From Aliiglaciecola lipolytica E3 (lineage in GTDB: Bacteria; Pseudomonadota; Gammaproteobacteria; Enterobacterales; Alteromonadaceae): 64,000 nt of DNA. A program made the translations under genes and the position numbers. The stretch covers positions 122,484-186,483 of the forward strand of contig NZ_BAEN01000015.1 in NCBI RefSeq assembly GCF_000314975.1, written 5' to 3'. The notes under the pieces were generated by a model. The model was given only the letters and a program-made list of their open reading frames with translations. It did no database searches and was not told where the DNA came from. Shown piece by piece: positions 18,019 to 26,900 of this stretch (the first letter of the stretch is position 1; each line of letters starts with the position of its first letter).

Positions 18019-18633
18019 ATGAGTAAATTTACTTTAGATCAGCAGCGCGAACAGTTCCGTCATCGCCGTTTTCTTGCTATGCCGTTAGCAGGCATGATTG
18101 TTTGGACAGTCATCGGCTTTATTGGCTTTTTCGCCAATTCCATGGAAACAAAAATATGGTCAATTTGGCTAGGCAGTGGTGCGATATTCTATTTAGGAAT
18201 TTGCTTCGCTAAATTAACTGGCGAAGACTTTTTTAATCGCAAAAAAGAGAAGAATGAATTCGACAATCTGTTTATGGCAGGTGTCGTTATGGCATTGTTG
18301 GTTTTTTCTATCGTTATGCCTTTTGCAATGAAAGAATCTACTTCTATTCCTATGTCAGTGGGAATTCTTGGAGGATTAATGTGGATGCCACTGTCTTGGG
18401 CAATTCAACATTGGATAGGTTATTTTCACTCTATTGCTAGAACTCTGGCTGTGACGATTTGCTACTTTGTCTCTCCTGAACACACGTTTGTCACTGTACC
18501 AGCCGTAATTGTAGTGATATATATTATTAGCATAATTGCTCAAGAAAAACGTTACGCCAAAATTAATGGTATCAAGAACGCAAGAAATGTAGCGTTAAAA
18601 GATGAAATGTTAACAGCAAGCCCTGCTAAGTGA
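18019..18633 (+). CDS. Integral membrane protein in DesK/DesR operon
   Basis: A 204-residue protein with about six hydrophobic segments (roughly 22-42, 48-68, 90-112, 115-140, 145-157 and 165-185) and a basic C-terminal tail. I use the ATG at 18019 rather than an upstream in-frame start, because the region before it contains the palindrome-bearing promoter. The gene ends 26 bp before the histidine kinase. The first gene of DesK/DesR-like operons is often a transporter or membrane protein under the regulator's control. The family is not recognised with confidence and no transport motif is seen. Confidence 0.7.
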   Translation: MSKFTLDQQREQFRHRRFLAMPLAGMIVWTVIGFIGFFANSMETKIWSIWLGSGAIFYLGICFAKLTGEDFFNRKKEKNEFDNLFMAGVVMALLVFSIVMPFAMKESTSIPMSVGILGGLMWMPLSWAIQHWIGYFHSIARTLAVTICYFVSPEHTFVTVPAVIVVIYIISIIAQEKRYAKINGIKNARNVALKDEMLTASPAK

Positions 18634-18659
18634 TTGCAGTACAATCACAAGGAATCAAT

Positions 18660-19790
18660 ATGGCCACAGCCTCTTCAAACTCCAACATAAGCTTGCCTGC
18701 CTTAGGACGTGGCGAGCGTAGGAAATGGTCTTTCATTTCATTGTTTTTTTCTTTTTTCTATTTTATTCCTTTATTTGTTAACGAGCCTATCCCAAACACT
18801 CAACATTTATTCGCCTCATTTGCTTTATACGTAATTTTTGTGGCGTTTTATCTTTGGTCAGTTTTCAGCAATGGGAAAGGGGTTGTGTTACCGATAACGG
18901 GCTTATTGCTAGCTTGTATTGGTGGCACCTTACTCAATTTTGGTGGTTTATTTTTATTCGGATTTGCTACTTTTTTAATTGGCTATCATGCCAATGCTTG
19001 GGCTCGAATTGTCAGTATTACCGTGGTTTTGGGCGCAATGGTACTCTCTGTGATGCACTTTGATTCCTTTGACTTTCGTTATTTAATTCCTTCCACCTTT
19101 AGTTGCTTAGCTTTATTTGCATTTGGTTTGTTAGAAAGAAAAGAAGCCTATATTGATATGCATAAACAGCATGCAGCGGCAGAACTCGCTCAGGTAAGCG
19201 CTATTGCTGAGCGAGAACGCATAGGCCGAGATTTACATGATTTGGTTGGACATACATTATCCACTATAGCGTTAAAGGCTGAATTGGCCGAAAAGCTTCT
19301 GCAACACAATCGCATTGACGAGGCTAAAACACAATTGGCAGAATTAAGCGCTGTGTCACGAGACGTATTGTCCGATGTGAGAAAGGCGGTTTCAGGGATG
19401 AAAAAGCTCTCATTGAAAAACGAGTTACAAACCCTTGCCAAGTTGCTTGAAAATGCCAACATTGACGTATCACTTACAACCAACAAACTAACTAACACAG
19501 AGCTGCCGGTTAGCATTGAGTTGCAAATGGCCTTTATCGCAAAAGAGGCGGTCACCAATATTTTACGGCATAGTCAAGCAACCAAGGCATACATAGAAGC
19601 GTTTATAGACAACAATTTAATGACGATGCGAATTGGCGATAATGGCGCTGGCAGCAACACCGACACATACAAAGCTGGAAACGGCATTACTGGCATGCAA
19701 GAACGCCTTGATATGATTAATGGTACATTGCGCATTAAGCAAAGTGACGGAATGCACATCGAAGTTAGTGCTGCGATCCCATTTGCCTAA
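18660..19790 (+). CDS. DesK-like sensor histidine kinase (HisKA_3)
   Basis: A 376-residue kinase. The N-terminal half has about five membrane segments (20-155) and no periplasmic sensor domain, as in membrane-fluidity sensor DesK. The dimerisation/phosphorylation box is ERERIGRDLHDLVGHTL with phospho-acceptor H193. The ATPase domain shows KEAVTNILRHS (N box), GDNGAG and GNGITGMQERL. I start at the ATG at 18660 because AAGGA (18649-18653) precedes it by six bases; a GTG ten codons upstream overlaps the previous gene. It presumably phosphorylates the response regulator encoded 40 bp downstream. Confidence 0.9.
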   Translation: MATASSNSNISLPALGRGERRKWSFISLFFSFFYFIPLFVNEPIPNTQHLFASFALYVIFVAFYLWSVFSNGKGVVLPITGLLLACIGGTLLNFGGLFLFGFATFLIGYHANAWARIVSITVVLGAMVLSVMHFDSFDFRYLIPSTFSCLALFAFGLLERKEAYIDMHKQHAAAELAQVSAIAERERIGRDLHDLVGHTLSTIALKAELAEKLLQHNRIDEAKTQLAELSAVSRDVLSDVRKAVSGMKKLSLKNELQTLAKLLENANIDVSLTTNKLTNTELPVSIELQMAFIAKEAVTNILRHSQATKAYIEAFIDNNLMTMRIGDNGAGSNTDTYKAGNGITGMQERLDMINGTLRIKQSDGMHIEVSAAIPFA

Positions 19791-19830
19791 GAGTTTCTGA
19801 GTTATTCAAATACACCACAAAGGATGTTTC

Positions 19831-20442
19831 ATGAGTATAAATTTAGTGATAGCCGAAGACCAAACTTTGGTGCGAGATGCGCTAACGGCACTAATTGGTT
19901 TTGAATCTGATTTAAATGTTGTTGCTTCCTGCGGTGATGGTGCAAAAGCACTGAGCTTTATTAATGATTCTGTTGATATGCCCGATTTGGTTTTAACCGA
20001 TATTGAAATGCCGAACATGACAGGCATAGAACTAGCCGAAATTCTGCAACAACAGCAGCCAAGCATTAAGGTTGTGATTATGACGACTTTTGCTAAAGCT
20101 GGGTATATGCGCAGAGCCATAGAGGCGGGTGTTAACGGCATAGTACTTAAAGAGGCTCCAAGTGATTATTTGATTGCTAGTTTGCGCAAAGTCATAAAGG
20201 GGGAGCGAGTAATTGATACTGAGCTGGCGATGATGGCATTAGGCGATAAAGACCCGCTTAATGACAAAGAACGAAAAGCATTGAAGTTAGGTGCACAAGG
20301 TCTATCGACTGCTGAAATAGCTGAAAAGCTATTTATTGCTAAGGGCACAGTGCGCAACTATTTATCTGAAGCCATTTCCAAGATGAATGCAACCAATCGT
20401 GTTGACGCTGCACGTATAGCCAGTCAAAAAGGTTGGTTGTAG
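19831..20442 (+). CDS. NarL/FixJ-type response regulator (DesR-like)
   Basis: A 203-residue two-domain regulator. The receiver has acidic residues in VIAEDQTLVRDAL, phospho-acceptor D57 in VLTDIEMPNMTG and VIMTTFAKAGYMRRA. The C-terminal LuxR-type helix-turn-helix is LGAQGLSTAEIAEKLFIAKGTV followed by NYLSEAISKM. AAAGGATG precedes the start. Partner of the kinase just upstream. The palindrome ATGACAATTGTCAT before the operon is the natural candidate for its binding site. An array of ATGCCTGTCC repeats begins about 70 bp after the stop. Confidence 0.92.
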   Translation: MSINLVIAEDQTLVRDALTALIGFESDLNVVASCGDGAKALSFINDSVDMPDLVLTDIEMPNMTGIELAEILQQQQPSIKVVIMTTFAKAGYMRRAIEAGVNGIVLKEAPSDYLIASLRKVIKGERVIDTELAMMALGDKDPLNDKERKALKLGAQGLSTAEIAEKLFIAKGTVRNYLSEAISKMNATNRVDAARIASQKGWL

Positions 20443-20512
20443 CCCCAATAAACATCAATCAGTACATTCAAAATTCGATTGGATTAACGATATATTTTTG
20501 CGAATCGAAACT

Positions 20513-20690
20513 ATGACTGTCTAAAACCGAAATTAGATTTTAATGCCTGTATAGAACTCCACTTCATGCCTGTCCAAAACTAGACTAACCCAGCCTCACC
20601 CCAAGCTAGATTTCTATGCCTGTCCAAAAAAACATGCCTGTCCAAAAAAACAGTCCGTCCAACTTCGACTAGACTTCATGCCTGTCCAAG
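20513..20690. repeat. Second RAYT-motif array (ATGCCTGTCC units)
   Basis: ATG(C/A)CTGT cores occur at 20513, 20543, 20566, 20616, 20634 and 20678, mostly followed by CCAAAA; CAGTCCGTCC at 20651 is a decayed copy. All point the same way, opposite to the array at 15224-15535. The sequence between cores is more diverged than in the first array. It fills most of the 290-bp gap between the response regulator and the HxlR gene. Confidence 0.75.
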
Positions 20691-20732
20691 TCCTGACTTT
20701 GTGAAGCTTAGTTTTAAACATCAATACCCAGA

Positions 20733-21272
20733 TTATTGTTTATCAGCTTTAGCTTCCGCGTCCATGATTCTGCCGTAGAGCATTTGGTCTTCGTCACTCA
20801 TCACTCCGCGACAACATTTTGCGAGCACACCAGGCCCTGCTTTTAAAGTTAAATTGCTTAAATCTAGCGGTTTTCCGCAACACGAGCAGCTCAATCTAGG
20901 ATGGGCGACTTCACCACATTCGGTATGCACATATTCCACTGGAACTCCATCGGAATCACACATCCATTTATCTCCCCATTGGGTGAGGGTGATGAGTACC
21001 GGATAAAGATCTAATCCTTTTTCAGTCAGACGATATTCAAAGCGGTTGTATTTTTCGTCATACAGATGCTTGAACACCAAATCTTCTTCAATCAGCCGGT
21101 TAAGTCTATCGGTTAGACGGTGTTTGGTGATCCCAAGGGATTTTTGGATATCGGAAAATCGCCTCAAGCCTAGAAAAATCTGACGCACAATTAATAACGT
21201 CCACCGATCTCCAAACACAGAAGTGGCTTTAGCAATAGAGCAGGTCTGCGTGTTGACATCTTCCCAACGCAT
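20733..21272 (-). CDS. HxlR-family transcriptional regulator
   Basis: A 179-residue protein with the HxlR winged helix (residues 8-100): CSIAKATSVFGDRWTLLIVRQIFLGLRRF is followed by ITKHRLTDRL and YRLTEKGLDLYPVL. C12 is the conserved Cys often used for redox or electrophile sensing. The C-terminal extension has a zinc-ribbon-like set of cysteines (HTECGE, LSCSCCGKPL, AKCCRG), longer than typical HxlR proteins of about 110-130 residues. It is divergent from the small secreted protein gene at 21387, with a candidate operator between them. Confidence 0.88.
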   Translation of the reverse strand: MRWEDVNTQTCSIAKATSVFGDRWTLLIVRQIFLGLRRFSDIQKSLGITKHRLTDRLNRLIEEDLVFKHLYDEKYNRFEYRLTEKGLDLYPVLITLTQWGDKWMCDSDGVPVEYVHTECGEVAHPRLSCSCCGKPLDLSNLTLKAGPGVLAKCCRGVMSDEDQMLYGRIMDAEAKADKQ

Positions 21273-21313
21273 AATTTCGTCACCTAATTTTCAAAACTAT
21301 CTGCATATTTTAC

Positions 21314-21364
21314 TTGACAGGTTCCATTTTACAACCATATATTATTATAGTTCCATTATGGAAC
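21314..21364 (+). promoter_or_regulatory. Promoter and candidate HxlR operator
   Basis: TTGACA at 21314-21319 and TATATT at 21338-21343, spaced 18 bases, form a good sigma-70 promoter reading toward the gene at 21387. GTTCCATTATGGAAC (21350-21364), an inverted repeat of GTTCCAT/ATGGAAC around one central base, covers the expected start of transcription. A further half-site, GTTCCAT (21321-21327), sits in the spacer. Binding there by the divergent HxlR protein would repress; this is inference. Confidence 0.55.
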
Positions 21365-21386
21365 TTAATTATTTTTAGGAGGCATT

Positions 21387-21770
21387 ATGAACAGGTTAAG
21401 TAAACTCGGTATAGCCGTAGTATTTTCACTAATGGCTACGACTACGGTAGCTGGGGACAAAATGAGTCAGTCAGAATTGAAACAACAGGCATTGCAAATG
21501 TGTACGCAATCGGCCACCGATACATACGGTGCAGATGCCATAGTTTCCGTTCGTAAAAGAGTGGAATGGCAACAGGGTAGTAGTCGTTTAAATTGGCATG
21601 ACGGCCTTCAAGCACATGTCAGGATGATTGTATGGCTGGATAAAGAGCATTTAGCCAAGGTAATGTGCAGCGTTGATCAGAAACATCACCTGTCACTTAC
21701 GGCAGTAGAAGTTTCACCCAATGACGAAAATGGATTACTTGCAGTGAGTCAAATGGAATTAAATAACTAA
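21387..21770 (+). CDS. Small exported protein of unknown function
   Basis: A 127-residue protein with a signal peptide (MNRLSKLGIAVVFSLMATTTVAG, cleavage after VAG). The mature part has two cysteines (about C38 and C94) and a mixed alpha/beta look, with YGADAIVSVRKRVEW and VRMIVWLDKEHLAKVMCSVD. AGGAGG stands six bases before the ATG. Probably controlled by the divergent HxlR regulator through the operator at 21350. I do not recognise the family. Confidence 0.7.
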   Translation: MNRLSKLGIAVVFSLMATTTVAGDKMSQSELKQQALQMCTQSATDTYGADAIVSVRKRVEWQQGSSRLNWHDGLQAHVRMIVWLDKEHLAKVMCSVDQKHHLSLTAVEVSPNDENGLLAVSQMELNN

Positions 21771-22004
21771 TCTCGGACATTCAAAATGGAGTAAATGTTA
21801 TTAAAATAATTTGTAGTTTAACGGTGGTGACAATTGCTAGACGGTTTAGTGATTGCCGCCATCGAACAACCACATCATCAAATATCACTATCAACTTGCT
21901 AAAAATACCGGAAATCTTCACACTTACATTAAAATTGAATATATAGTTAAGCCCATGATTAAAATAAAAAACAAACTATTATCCGGTTTATCTGGTGGTG
22001 GTTA

Positions 22005-22724
22005 GTGATTATTCCGGGCATTCCTTTTGTGTTAACTACGTTAGGTTTTGCTATTTACGTCTATTGGCCACGCGACTTTTCGTCTGTCACTCAATTCCCG
22101 CTTCAACCAGATCTTGAATATATAACGCTTTCAGCCCATGGCGTAAAAGGCTCACCAGAAAAGTGGAGTGATGAATTACAAAACACAATGGCGACATCTC
22201 CGCCTCCCCAATTAAGCGATATTGTGCAGCAAAACCACAGCATCGATTGGCGAAATTTCTCCAACAATGTCTTTTTATGCTCGGTTGCCGGTAAAAAAAT
22301 AGGCATTGAAATTGGTAAACGTCTGGCTAAGCAATCAAGCGTTAAGGCAATTCATGCCATCGGCCATAGTTGTGGTGCCTTTGTCGTGTTTGGAATCTGC
22401 GAAGGAGCTAAATCAGTAAATCACCAGGTGCAAGTACAAACAACGTATCTCGATCCCGTTAGCGTTTTTTCTGGCATATTTTGGGAATATGGCATTGATA
22501 ATTTCGGCAAGTGTGGTGATTTTAGCGATACCTATATCGACACGCGTGATACTGTGCCAGGTAGCAATCAAATATTGCCCCATTCGCAAACCCTTGATGT
22601 AACTTCCCTGCAAACTGAAAAAGATGCCGGCTATTCTCCCCATGATTGGCCAACGCGGTATTACATTCAAGCGATTGAAAATAACAAGGTCCCGATTTAC
22701 TATAAATCAGAATCTCGGCACTAA
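22005..22724 (+). CDS. Alpha/beta-hydrolase (lipase-like), membrane anchored; N-terminus uncertain
   Basis: A 239-residue protein with one N-terminal hydrophobic segment (IPFVLTTLGFAIYVYW) and an alpha/beta-hydrolase core. The nucleophile elbow is GHSCGA (Ser in GxSxG), the probable acid is in TTYLDPVS and the probable His is in SPHDWP. The only start in frame is GTG at 22005, which lacks a charged n-region. Just upstream a different frame begins ATG at 21955, encodes the lysine-rich MIKIKNKLLSGLSGGG and stops at TAG overlapping this GTG by one base. Either a one-base indel has split the signal anchor or the two are coupled. The 3' end overlaps the convergent lipoprotein gene by 18 bp. Substrate unknown. 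Confidence 0.7.
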   Translation: MIIPGIPFVLTTLGFAIYVYWPRDFSSVTQFPLQPDLEYITLSAHGVKGSPEKWSDELQNTMATSPPPQLSDIVQQNHSIDWRNFSNNVFLCSVAGKKIGIEIGKRLAKQSSVKAIHAIGHSCGAFVVFGICEGAKSVNHQVQVQTTYLDPVSVFSGIFWEYGIDNFGKCGDFSDTYIDTRDTVPGSNQILPHSQTLDVTSLQTEKDAGYSPHDWPTRYYIQAIENNKVPIYYKSESRH

Positions 22725-23261
22725 GCGTATAGCCCCTTCCACTACTTGCATATCTAATGGAAACTTACTCATTAGTGCAATTTGGGGATTATTCATGTCT
22801 AATTCATACACCGGATTTACGGCAAGAAAAGCGTTAATCAGATCCATAACTTCACGATTTAGTACGTTGAGATTTCCTTTATATCCACCGGCTTCAATAC
22901 TGGAATCGAGTAAGTTCAAGTTGCGTAAAAAGACTGCTTTTTTCTCACTATCGTATACAGGACTTCCTTCTATTTGCAGCAATAAACGCACAGGATATTT
23001 AAACGAAAAGGCATTGATTTCTGCGCCAGAATCCACCCCTAAAGAGATAACATCTCGATTGTCAGGACCAATATCTACGTTCAAATCATTAACGTTGAGC
23101 TGCACAGGTAAACCCATCACGCTGACTTTTTGGCTCATTTGAGGCAATTGTTGAGTCAGTAACGATTGCATTTCTGCGTTGCTAAAGGAAAATACCGACA
23201 GACCTTGCGTGCTGGCGCAACCCGCTAATAAAAGTATCGACAATATAAATAAAATTTTCAT
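22707..23261 (-). CDS. DUF1439 lipoprotein (YceB-like)
   Basis: A 184-residue lipoprotein: signal peptide MKILFILSILLLAGC with lipobox LAGC (C15). The body is a beta-rich domain typical of DUF1439/YceB: FSFSNAEMQSLL, LQIEGSPVYDSEKKAVFLRNL and PVYELDM. These proteins are outer-membrane-associated and of unknown function, with a lipid-binding-like tubular fold. The stop lies inside the 3' end of the convergent hydrolase gene. Confidence 0.82.
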   Translation of the reverse strand: MKILFILSILLLAGCASTQGLSVFSFSNAEMQSLLTQQLPQMSQKVSVMGLPVQLNVNDLNVDIGPDNRDVISLGVDSGAEINAFSFKYPVRLLLQIEGSPVYDSEKKAVFLRNLNLLDSSIEAGGYKGNLNVLNREVMDLINAFLAVNPVYELDMNNPQIALMSKFPLDMQVVEGAIRLVPRF

Positions 23262-23410
23262 ATTAAACCTTTTTAAAAATGCTTCTGTAGCAGAATATGG
23301 ACTTTAAATTGAAAGTGGTTACTCACTTTACTGCAGTGAGGAAAGCCCGTTTTTAAGTTAAAACCGCACCTGTAACCATCAGCGCAAAAGTATTCATTTT
23401 TTAGTATGGA

Positions 23411-25462
23411 TTAAACAAACTTTTCGATCATTGAAATTAATTGCTTTTGATCGACCGGTTTAGACAGATACTCGTTCATACCGCTGGCGAAACATTTGCC
23501 CCGTTCTTCGGCCATTGCATTTGCGGTTAATGCAATGATTGGAATCGTTGAAATAGGGGCGGGTAGTTGCCGAATGTGAAGAGAAGCTTGATAACCGTCC
23601 ATATTCGGCATTTGGCAATCCATCAATATGAGTGAAAAGAATCGCGCGTATTTTGCTTCGTGCTTTAAGATAGCCAGAGCTTCAACCCCATCGTTTACTA
23701 TCTCATACGTAATTTGCTGTTGTTTCAACATTTCAGCGATAACTACTTGATTAATTTCGTTATCTTCTACAATCAATATCTTTAGGTGGCTAAAGTCAGT
23801 ATTATTGTTCGCAGGGGACAGGCTCTCTTTGTCTTTTTGTTCATCATCAAGAACTTCAACGGCTATATTAACGGTAAACGTACTGCCTTGATTTGGCGTG
23901 CTGTCAACATTTACATCTCCACCCATCAATTGACACAATTTGCGAGTAATTGACAGCCCAAGTCCAGTGCCGCCAAATTTACGGGTGGTGGATTCGTCCG
24001 CTTGAACAAAAGGAGAAAACAATTGAGCTTGTTGATCCTCAGTTATCCCTACACCAGTGTCTTTAAAAGTAAGAGTTAGCTCATTTTTGTTGTTCGATAT
24101 TGTTATTTCAGCAGTTACTGTTACTTGTCCTTGAAGAGTAAATTTAATCGCATTGGAGAGTAAGTTTGAGCAAATTTGGCGCAAACGCGTGGGATCAGTC
24201 ACAACAGTGACATTTTTAATTGAGTCGAACTGTTTTATTAACTTAATTTCTTTTTCGTTGGCTCGGTGTTCGAAAATATCTATACAATTGTTAAGAATCT
24301 CTTCAAGATTTACAGGTACATTTTCCAGAGATAACTTATCAGAATCAATTTTGGTGAAATCCAATATGTCATTGATGATGCCTAGTAATGATTTTGCGCT
24401 ATCTTTGGCTAAGCCTAAGAAACGTTTTTGTTCTGAGTCTAACTTTGAGCCTTCTAAAATTTGTAGCATACCTAACACACCGTTTATCGGCGTGCGAATT
24501 TCGTGACTCATATTCGCTAGAAATAAACTGCGCGCTTCAAGTGCTAGCGATAGTTCATTGTGTCTATCTTCTAATTGCGAACGATAAGAATACTGCTCGG
24601 TTATATCTTGGAAAGCACCCACTAATCTAACGCACTTTCCATTTTCCATTTCAGCCTTTCCTTTGACCGCCGCCCATTTGGCATTTCCTTTTTGAGTAAT
24701 AATCTCGAATTCACCGGAAAAGTGGCCACCTTTTTCAATTACGTTTTCTACTAAAGAACTTATACGTGCCTGATTTTCCCCTTCCTTATAAAATTTCAAC
24801 CCTGACTCTAAGTTCGGTTCAAAATCCTCATCTACTTCATGAATTTCTTTGGTTACGGCAGACCAATAGAGTTTTCCGCTAATTAAATCAAGTTCCCATG
24901 CTCCAACGCCTGCAACTTGTCCCATCTGTTCTAAAATATCCTGCTGACGAGCCATCTTCTTTTGTTGTTCTTGGAGCAATTGGAGCTTTTCATGGAGGGC
25001 GATTTCATTACCAACCCAATGAGCCAATAATTCAATAAAATCATGTTCCTCATTACTAAAAGGTTGTTTACGAGGGGCGCTGGCTGAAAAATTTATAGTG
25101 CCAAAACGTTTTCCCTCTACGATCAAAGGAGCACCAATATAGCTTTCGAGACCAAAGTTTAAGTAGCAAGGATGCTGAGCAATTTCACTTTTACCCGCAT
25201 GATGAAATGATAGTGCTTGGTTAGTTGCCAGAGTATGTAAACAATAAGTACCAGATACATCAAAAGACGTACCAGCTAAAAGTGAGTTATCTGGAGAGAT
25301 GGCGTGATAAATCGTGTAGTTTTCGTTGATTATATGACTAATTATACCGAGCTCAAGGTTGTAGTGTTCAACGCCTAATTGCAACAGAGAGGTCAGCTTT
25401 TGGTAGAAGGATAAATTGTTATTTGAGGTGATTTGATACAATCGTTTTAAATTTTGCACCAC
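23411..25462 (-). CDS. GAF-PAS hybrid sensor histidine kinase with receiver
   Basis: A 683-residue cytoplasmic hybrid kinase. A GAF domain (about 10-160) contains YIGAPLIVEGKRFGTINF, a coiled linker follows at 160-180, and a PAS/PAC (185-300) has GVGAWELDLISGKLYW. The kinase core has H near 316 in NMSHEIRTPINGV, N box LLSNAIKF, DTGVGI and FGGTGLGLSI. The C-terminal receiver (560-683) has VEDNEINQVV and phospho-Asp in ILMDCQMPNMDG near 612. There is no HPt domain, so phosphotransfer must go to a separate protein. No response regulator gene is adjacent. Signal unknown. Confidence 0.92.
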   Translation of the reverse strand: MVQNLKRLYQITSNNNLSFYQKLTSLLQLGVEHYNLELGIISHIINENYTIYHAISPDNSLLAGTSFDVSGTYCLHTLATNQALSFHHAGKSEIAQHPCYLNFGLESYIGAPLIVEGKRFGTINFSASAPRKQPFSNEEHDFIELLAHWVGNEIALHEKLQLLQEQQKKMARQQDILEQMGQVAGVGAWELDLISGKLYWSAVTKEIHEVDEDFEPNLESGLKFYKEGENQARISSLVENVIEKGGHFSGEFEIITQKGNAKWAAVKGKAEMENGKCVRLVGAFQDITEQYSYRSQLEDRHNELSLALEARSLFLANMSHEIRTPINGVLGMLQILEGSKLDSEQKRFLGLAKDSAKSLLGIINDILDFTKIDSDKLSLENVPVNLEEILNNCIDIFEHRANEKEIKLIKQFDSIKNVTVVTDPTRLRQICSNLLSNAIKFTLQGQVTVTAEITISNNKNELTLTFKDTGVGITEDQQAQLFSPFVQADESTTRKFGGTGLGLSITRKLCQLMGGDVNVDSTPNQGSTFTVNIAVEVLDDEQKDKESLSPANNNTDFSHLKILIVEDNEINQVVIAEMLKQQQITYEIVNDGVEALAILKHEAKYARFFSLILMDCQMPNMDGYQASLHIRQLPAPISTIPIIALTANAMAEERGKCFASGMNEYLSKPVDQKQLISMIEKFV

Positions 25463-25593
25463 AACTTATTTCCTTTCTTTTAGTGAGTTCATCATCAGCG
25501 TTAATAATATAAATAAGTTAGTCAACGTTTACTCAATGGACTATATCGCAGAACAGGGGGACATCGTTATAAGTTACGCTAAAAAGTTTAAAG

Positions 25594-26406
25594 TTAGTGT
25601 AATTTATTTGGCTTTCCGAATAATTGTTTAAATGCTTTTGTCGTATTTCGTTGAAGCATAACTTTCCTAAAAAGTATACGCCAAGGCGTAAATACGACAT
25701 CAAAAAATGATACTTTGTAAGAACGTTCTGCCACGCCGTAACGCGGAATCTCACCATTGGATTGCACAAAGGTGCCAAACATTTTGTCCCAAATTATCAA
25801 CACGCCTGCATAATTTTTATCAACATATTGCGGATTACTTGCATGATGAAGGCAGTGGTGAGTAGGGGTGTTAAAGATTTTCCCAAGTAGTTTAAACTCA
25901 GGACCTATTTCTGTATGTACAAAAAACTGAAAAGCTAAATTTAATGCAACGATTGTAAAGACCAATTCGGGAGTGTATCCCAAAATAATTAAGGGTAACC
26001 AAAACACCCACATACCAACTATTGGATAAAATAAGCTTTGACGCATGGCAGTAGAGAAATTCATATTGGTAGAACTGTGGTGAACAATATGCGCCGCCCA
26101 CAACCAATTACATTGGTGGCTGGCGCGATGAAACCAGTAGTATAAAAAATCTTGTAAGATAAATGCGATTAGCACCGAAAATGCGGTGAGCTCAATATTA
26201 AATATCGCAAACTTTGTGTGCAGCCAGTAAAAAAAGGGTAATAGCGCTAACATGGCAAGTATATCGGTTGCTTGGTGCGACAATGCCAAACATACGTTTA
26301 AGCAAAACTCTTTGACTGAGTAACTTTCCTTACGCTTAGTCAATTCTATTCCAATAGCAACTAGAAATAGTGGGCTTAAGACTAACAGGATATATTCAGC
26401 ATTCAC
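25594..26406 (-). CDS. Sterol desaturase / fatty acid hydroxylase family membrane protein
   Basis: A 270-residue di-iron membrane oxygenase-like protein. Hydrophobic segments lie near 4-20, 35-60, 72-92 and 135-165. The histidine clusters of the superfamily are present: HRASH (near 103), HIVHHSS (near 116) and HHCLHHASN (near 190), followed by a cytosolic tail with GVLIIWDKMFGTF. It probably hydroxylates or desaturates a lipid. Its start overlaps the end of the upstream SRPBCC-like gene by 11 bp, so the two form an operon divergent from the AraC regulator. Confidence 0.9.
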   Translation of the reverse strand: MNAEYILLVLSPLFLVAIGIELTKRKESYSVKEFCLNVCLALSHQATDILAMLALLPFFYWLHTKFAIFNIELTAFSVLIAFILQDFLYYWFHRASHQCNWLWAAHIVHHSSTNMNFSTAMRQSLFYPIVGMWVFWLPLIILGYTPELVFTIVALNLAFQFFVHTEIGPEFKLLGKIFNTPTHHCLHHASNPQYVDKNYAGVLIIWDKMFGTFVQSNGEIPRYGVAERSYKVSFFDVVFTPWRILFRKVMLQRNTTKAFKQLFGKPNKLH

Positions 26407-26803
26407 TGAGATAAGCCCTTAAGCGTTTTGATGCAAGTGTAAAGTCGTAGTACATCACAATTCGCAATAACCATGTTGGGACCCAGGTATTGCTTTGGCC
26501 ATGAATTTGATATTGTAAATAATGACCTCCTTTGTAAGTTATGTATTCAATTTGACCTCTATGATTTTTAACCGGTCCTTCTCCTATAATTTGATAGACA
26601 AGTTTAGTTTCACTTAACTGAATTATTTCCTCAATGAATTCGTGTCCGCGCATATGAACCAAGCGGCGCTGACACTGACCATTTTGCTCCTGTTTAACTA
26701 TTTTTGTTGCAAAAATCTCACTCAACAGAGCGCAGTCTGTCAACCAATGCATTTTGAATAGGGACTGCTTGGGAAGTTGGATCTTGATATCGAGTAGAAC
26801 CAT
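26396..26803 (-). CDS. SRPBCC-like small protein, operon partner of the sterol desaturase
   Basis: About 135 residues starting MVLLDIKIQLPKQSLF. The pattern (an early strand, RRLVHMRGHEFIEEII, KLVYQIIGEGPVKNHRGQIEYI, then a C-terminal helix) resembles helix-grip START/SRPBCC proteins that bind lipids. I prefer the Met at 26803; another Met three codons upstream (26812) is equally open, and neither has a strong ribosome binding site. The 3' end overlaps the desaturase gene. A lipid-handling role is inferred from context. Confidence 0.6.
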   Translation of the reverse strand: MVLLDIKIQLPKQSLFKMHWLTDCALLSEIFATKIVKQEQNGQCQRRLVHMRGHEFIEEIIQLSETKLVYQIIGEGPVKNHRGQIEYITYKGGHYLQYQIHGQSNTWVPTWLLRIVMYYDFTLASKRLRAYLSEC

Positions 26804-26900
26804 GGCGCACATTAAAAGTGTAAAAACTGGTACTAGCTTAACCCGTTTTAACTAGGCATACTTGGCTATAGATGTCATTTATTTGTCCTGAGGCGCCAGC

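Noticed and set aside
20513..20690. CRISPR-like or tandem terminator array
   Set aside because: Short ATGCCTGTCC cores with irregular spacing; the motif is that of the nearby RAYT repeats.
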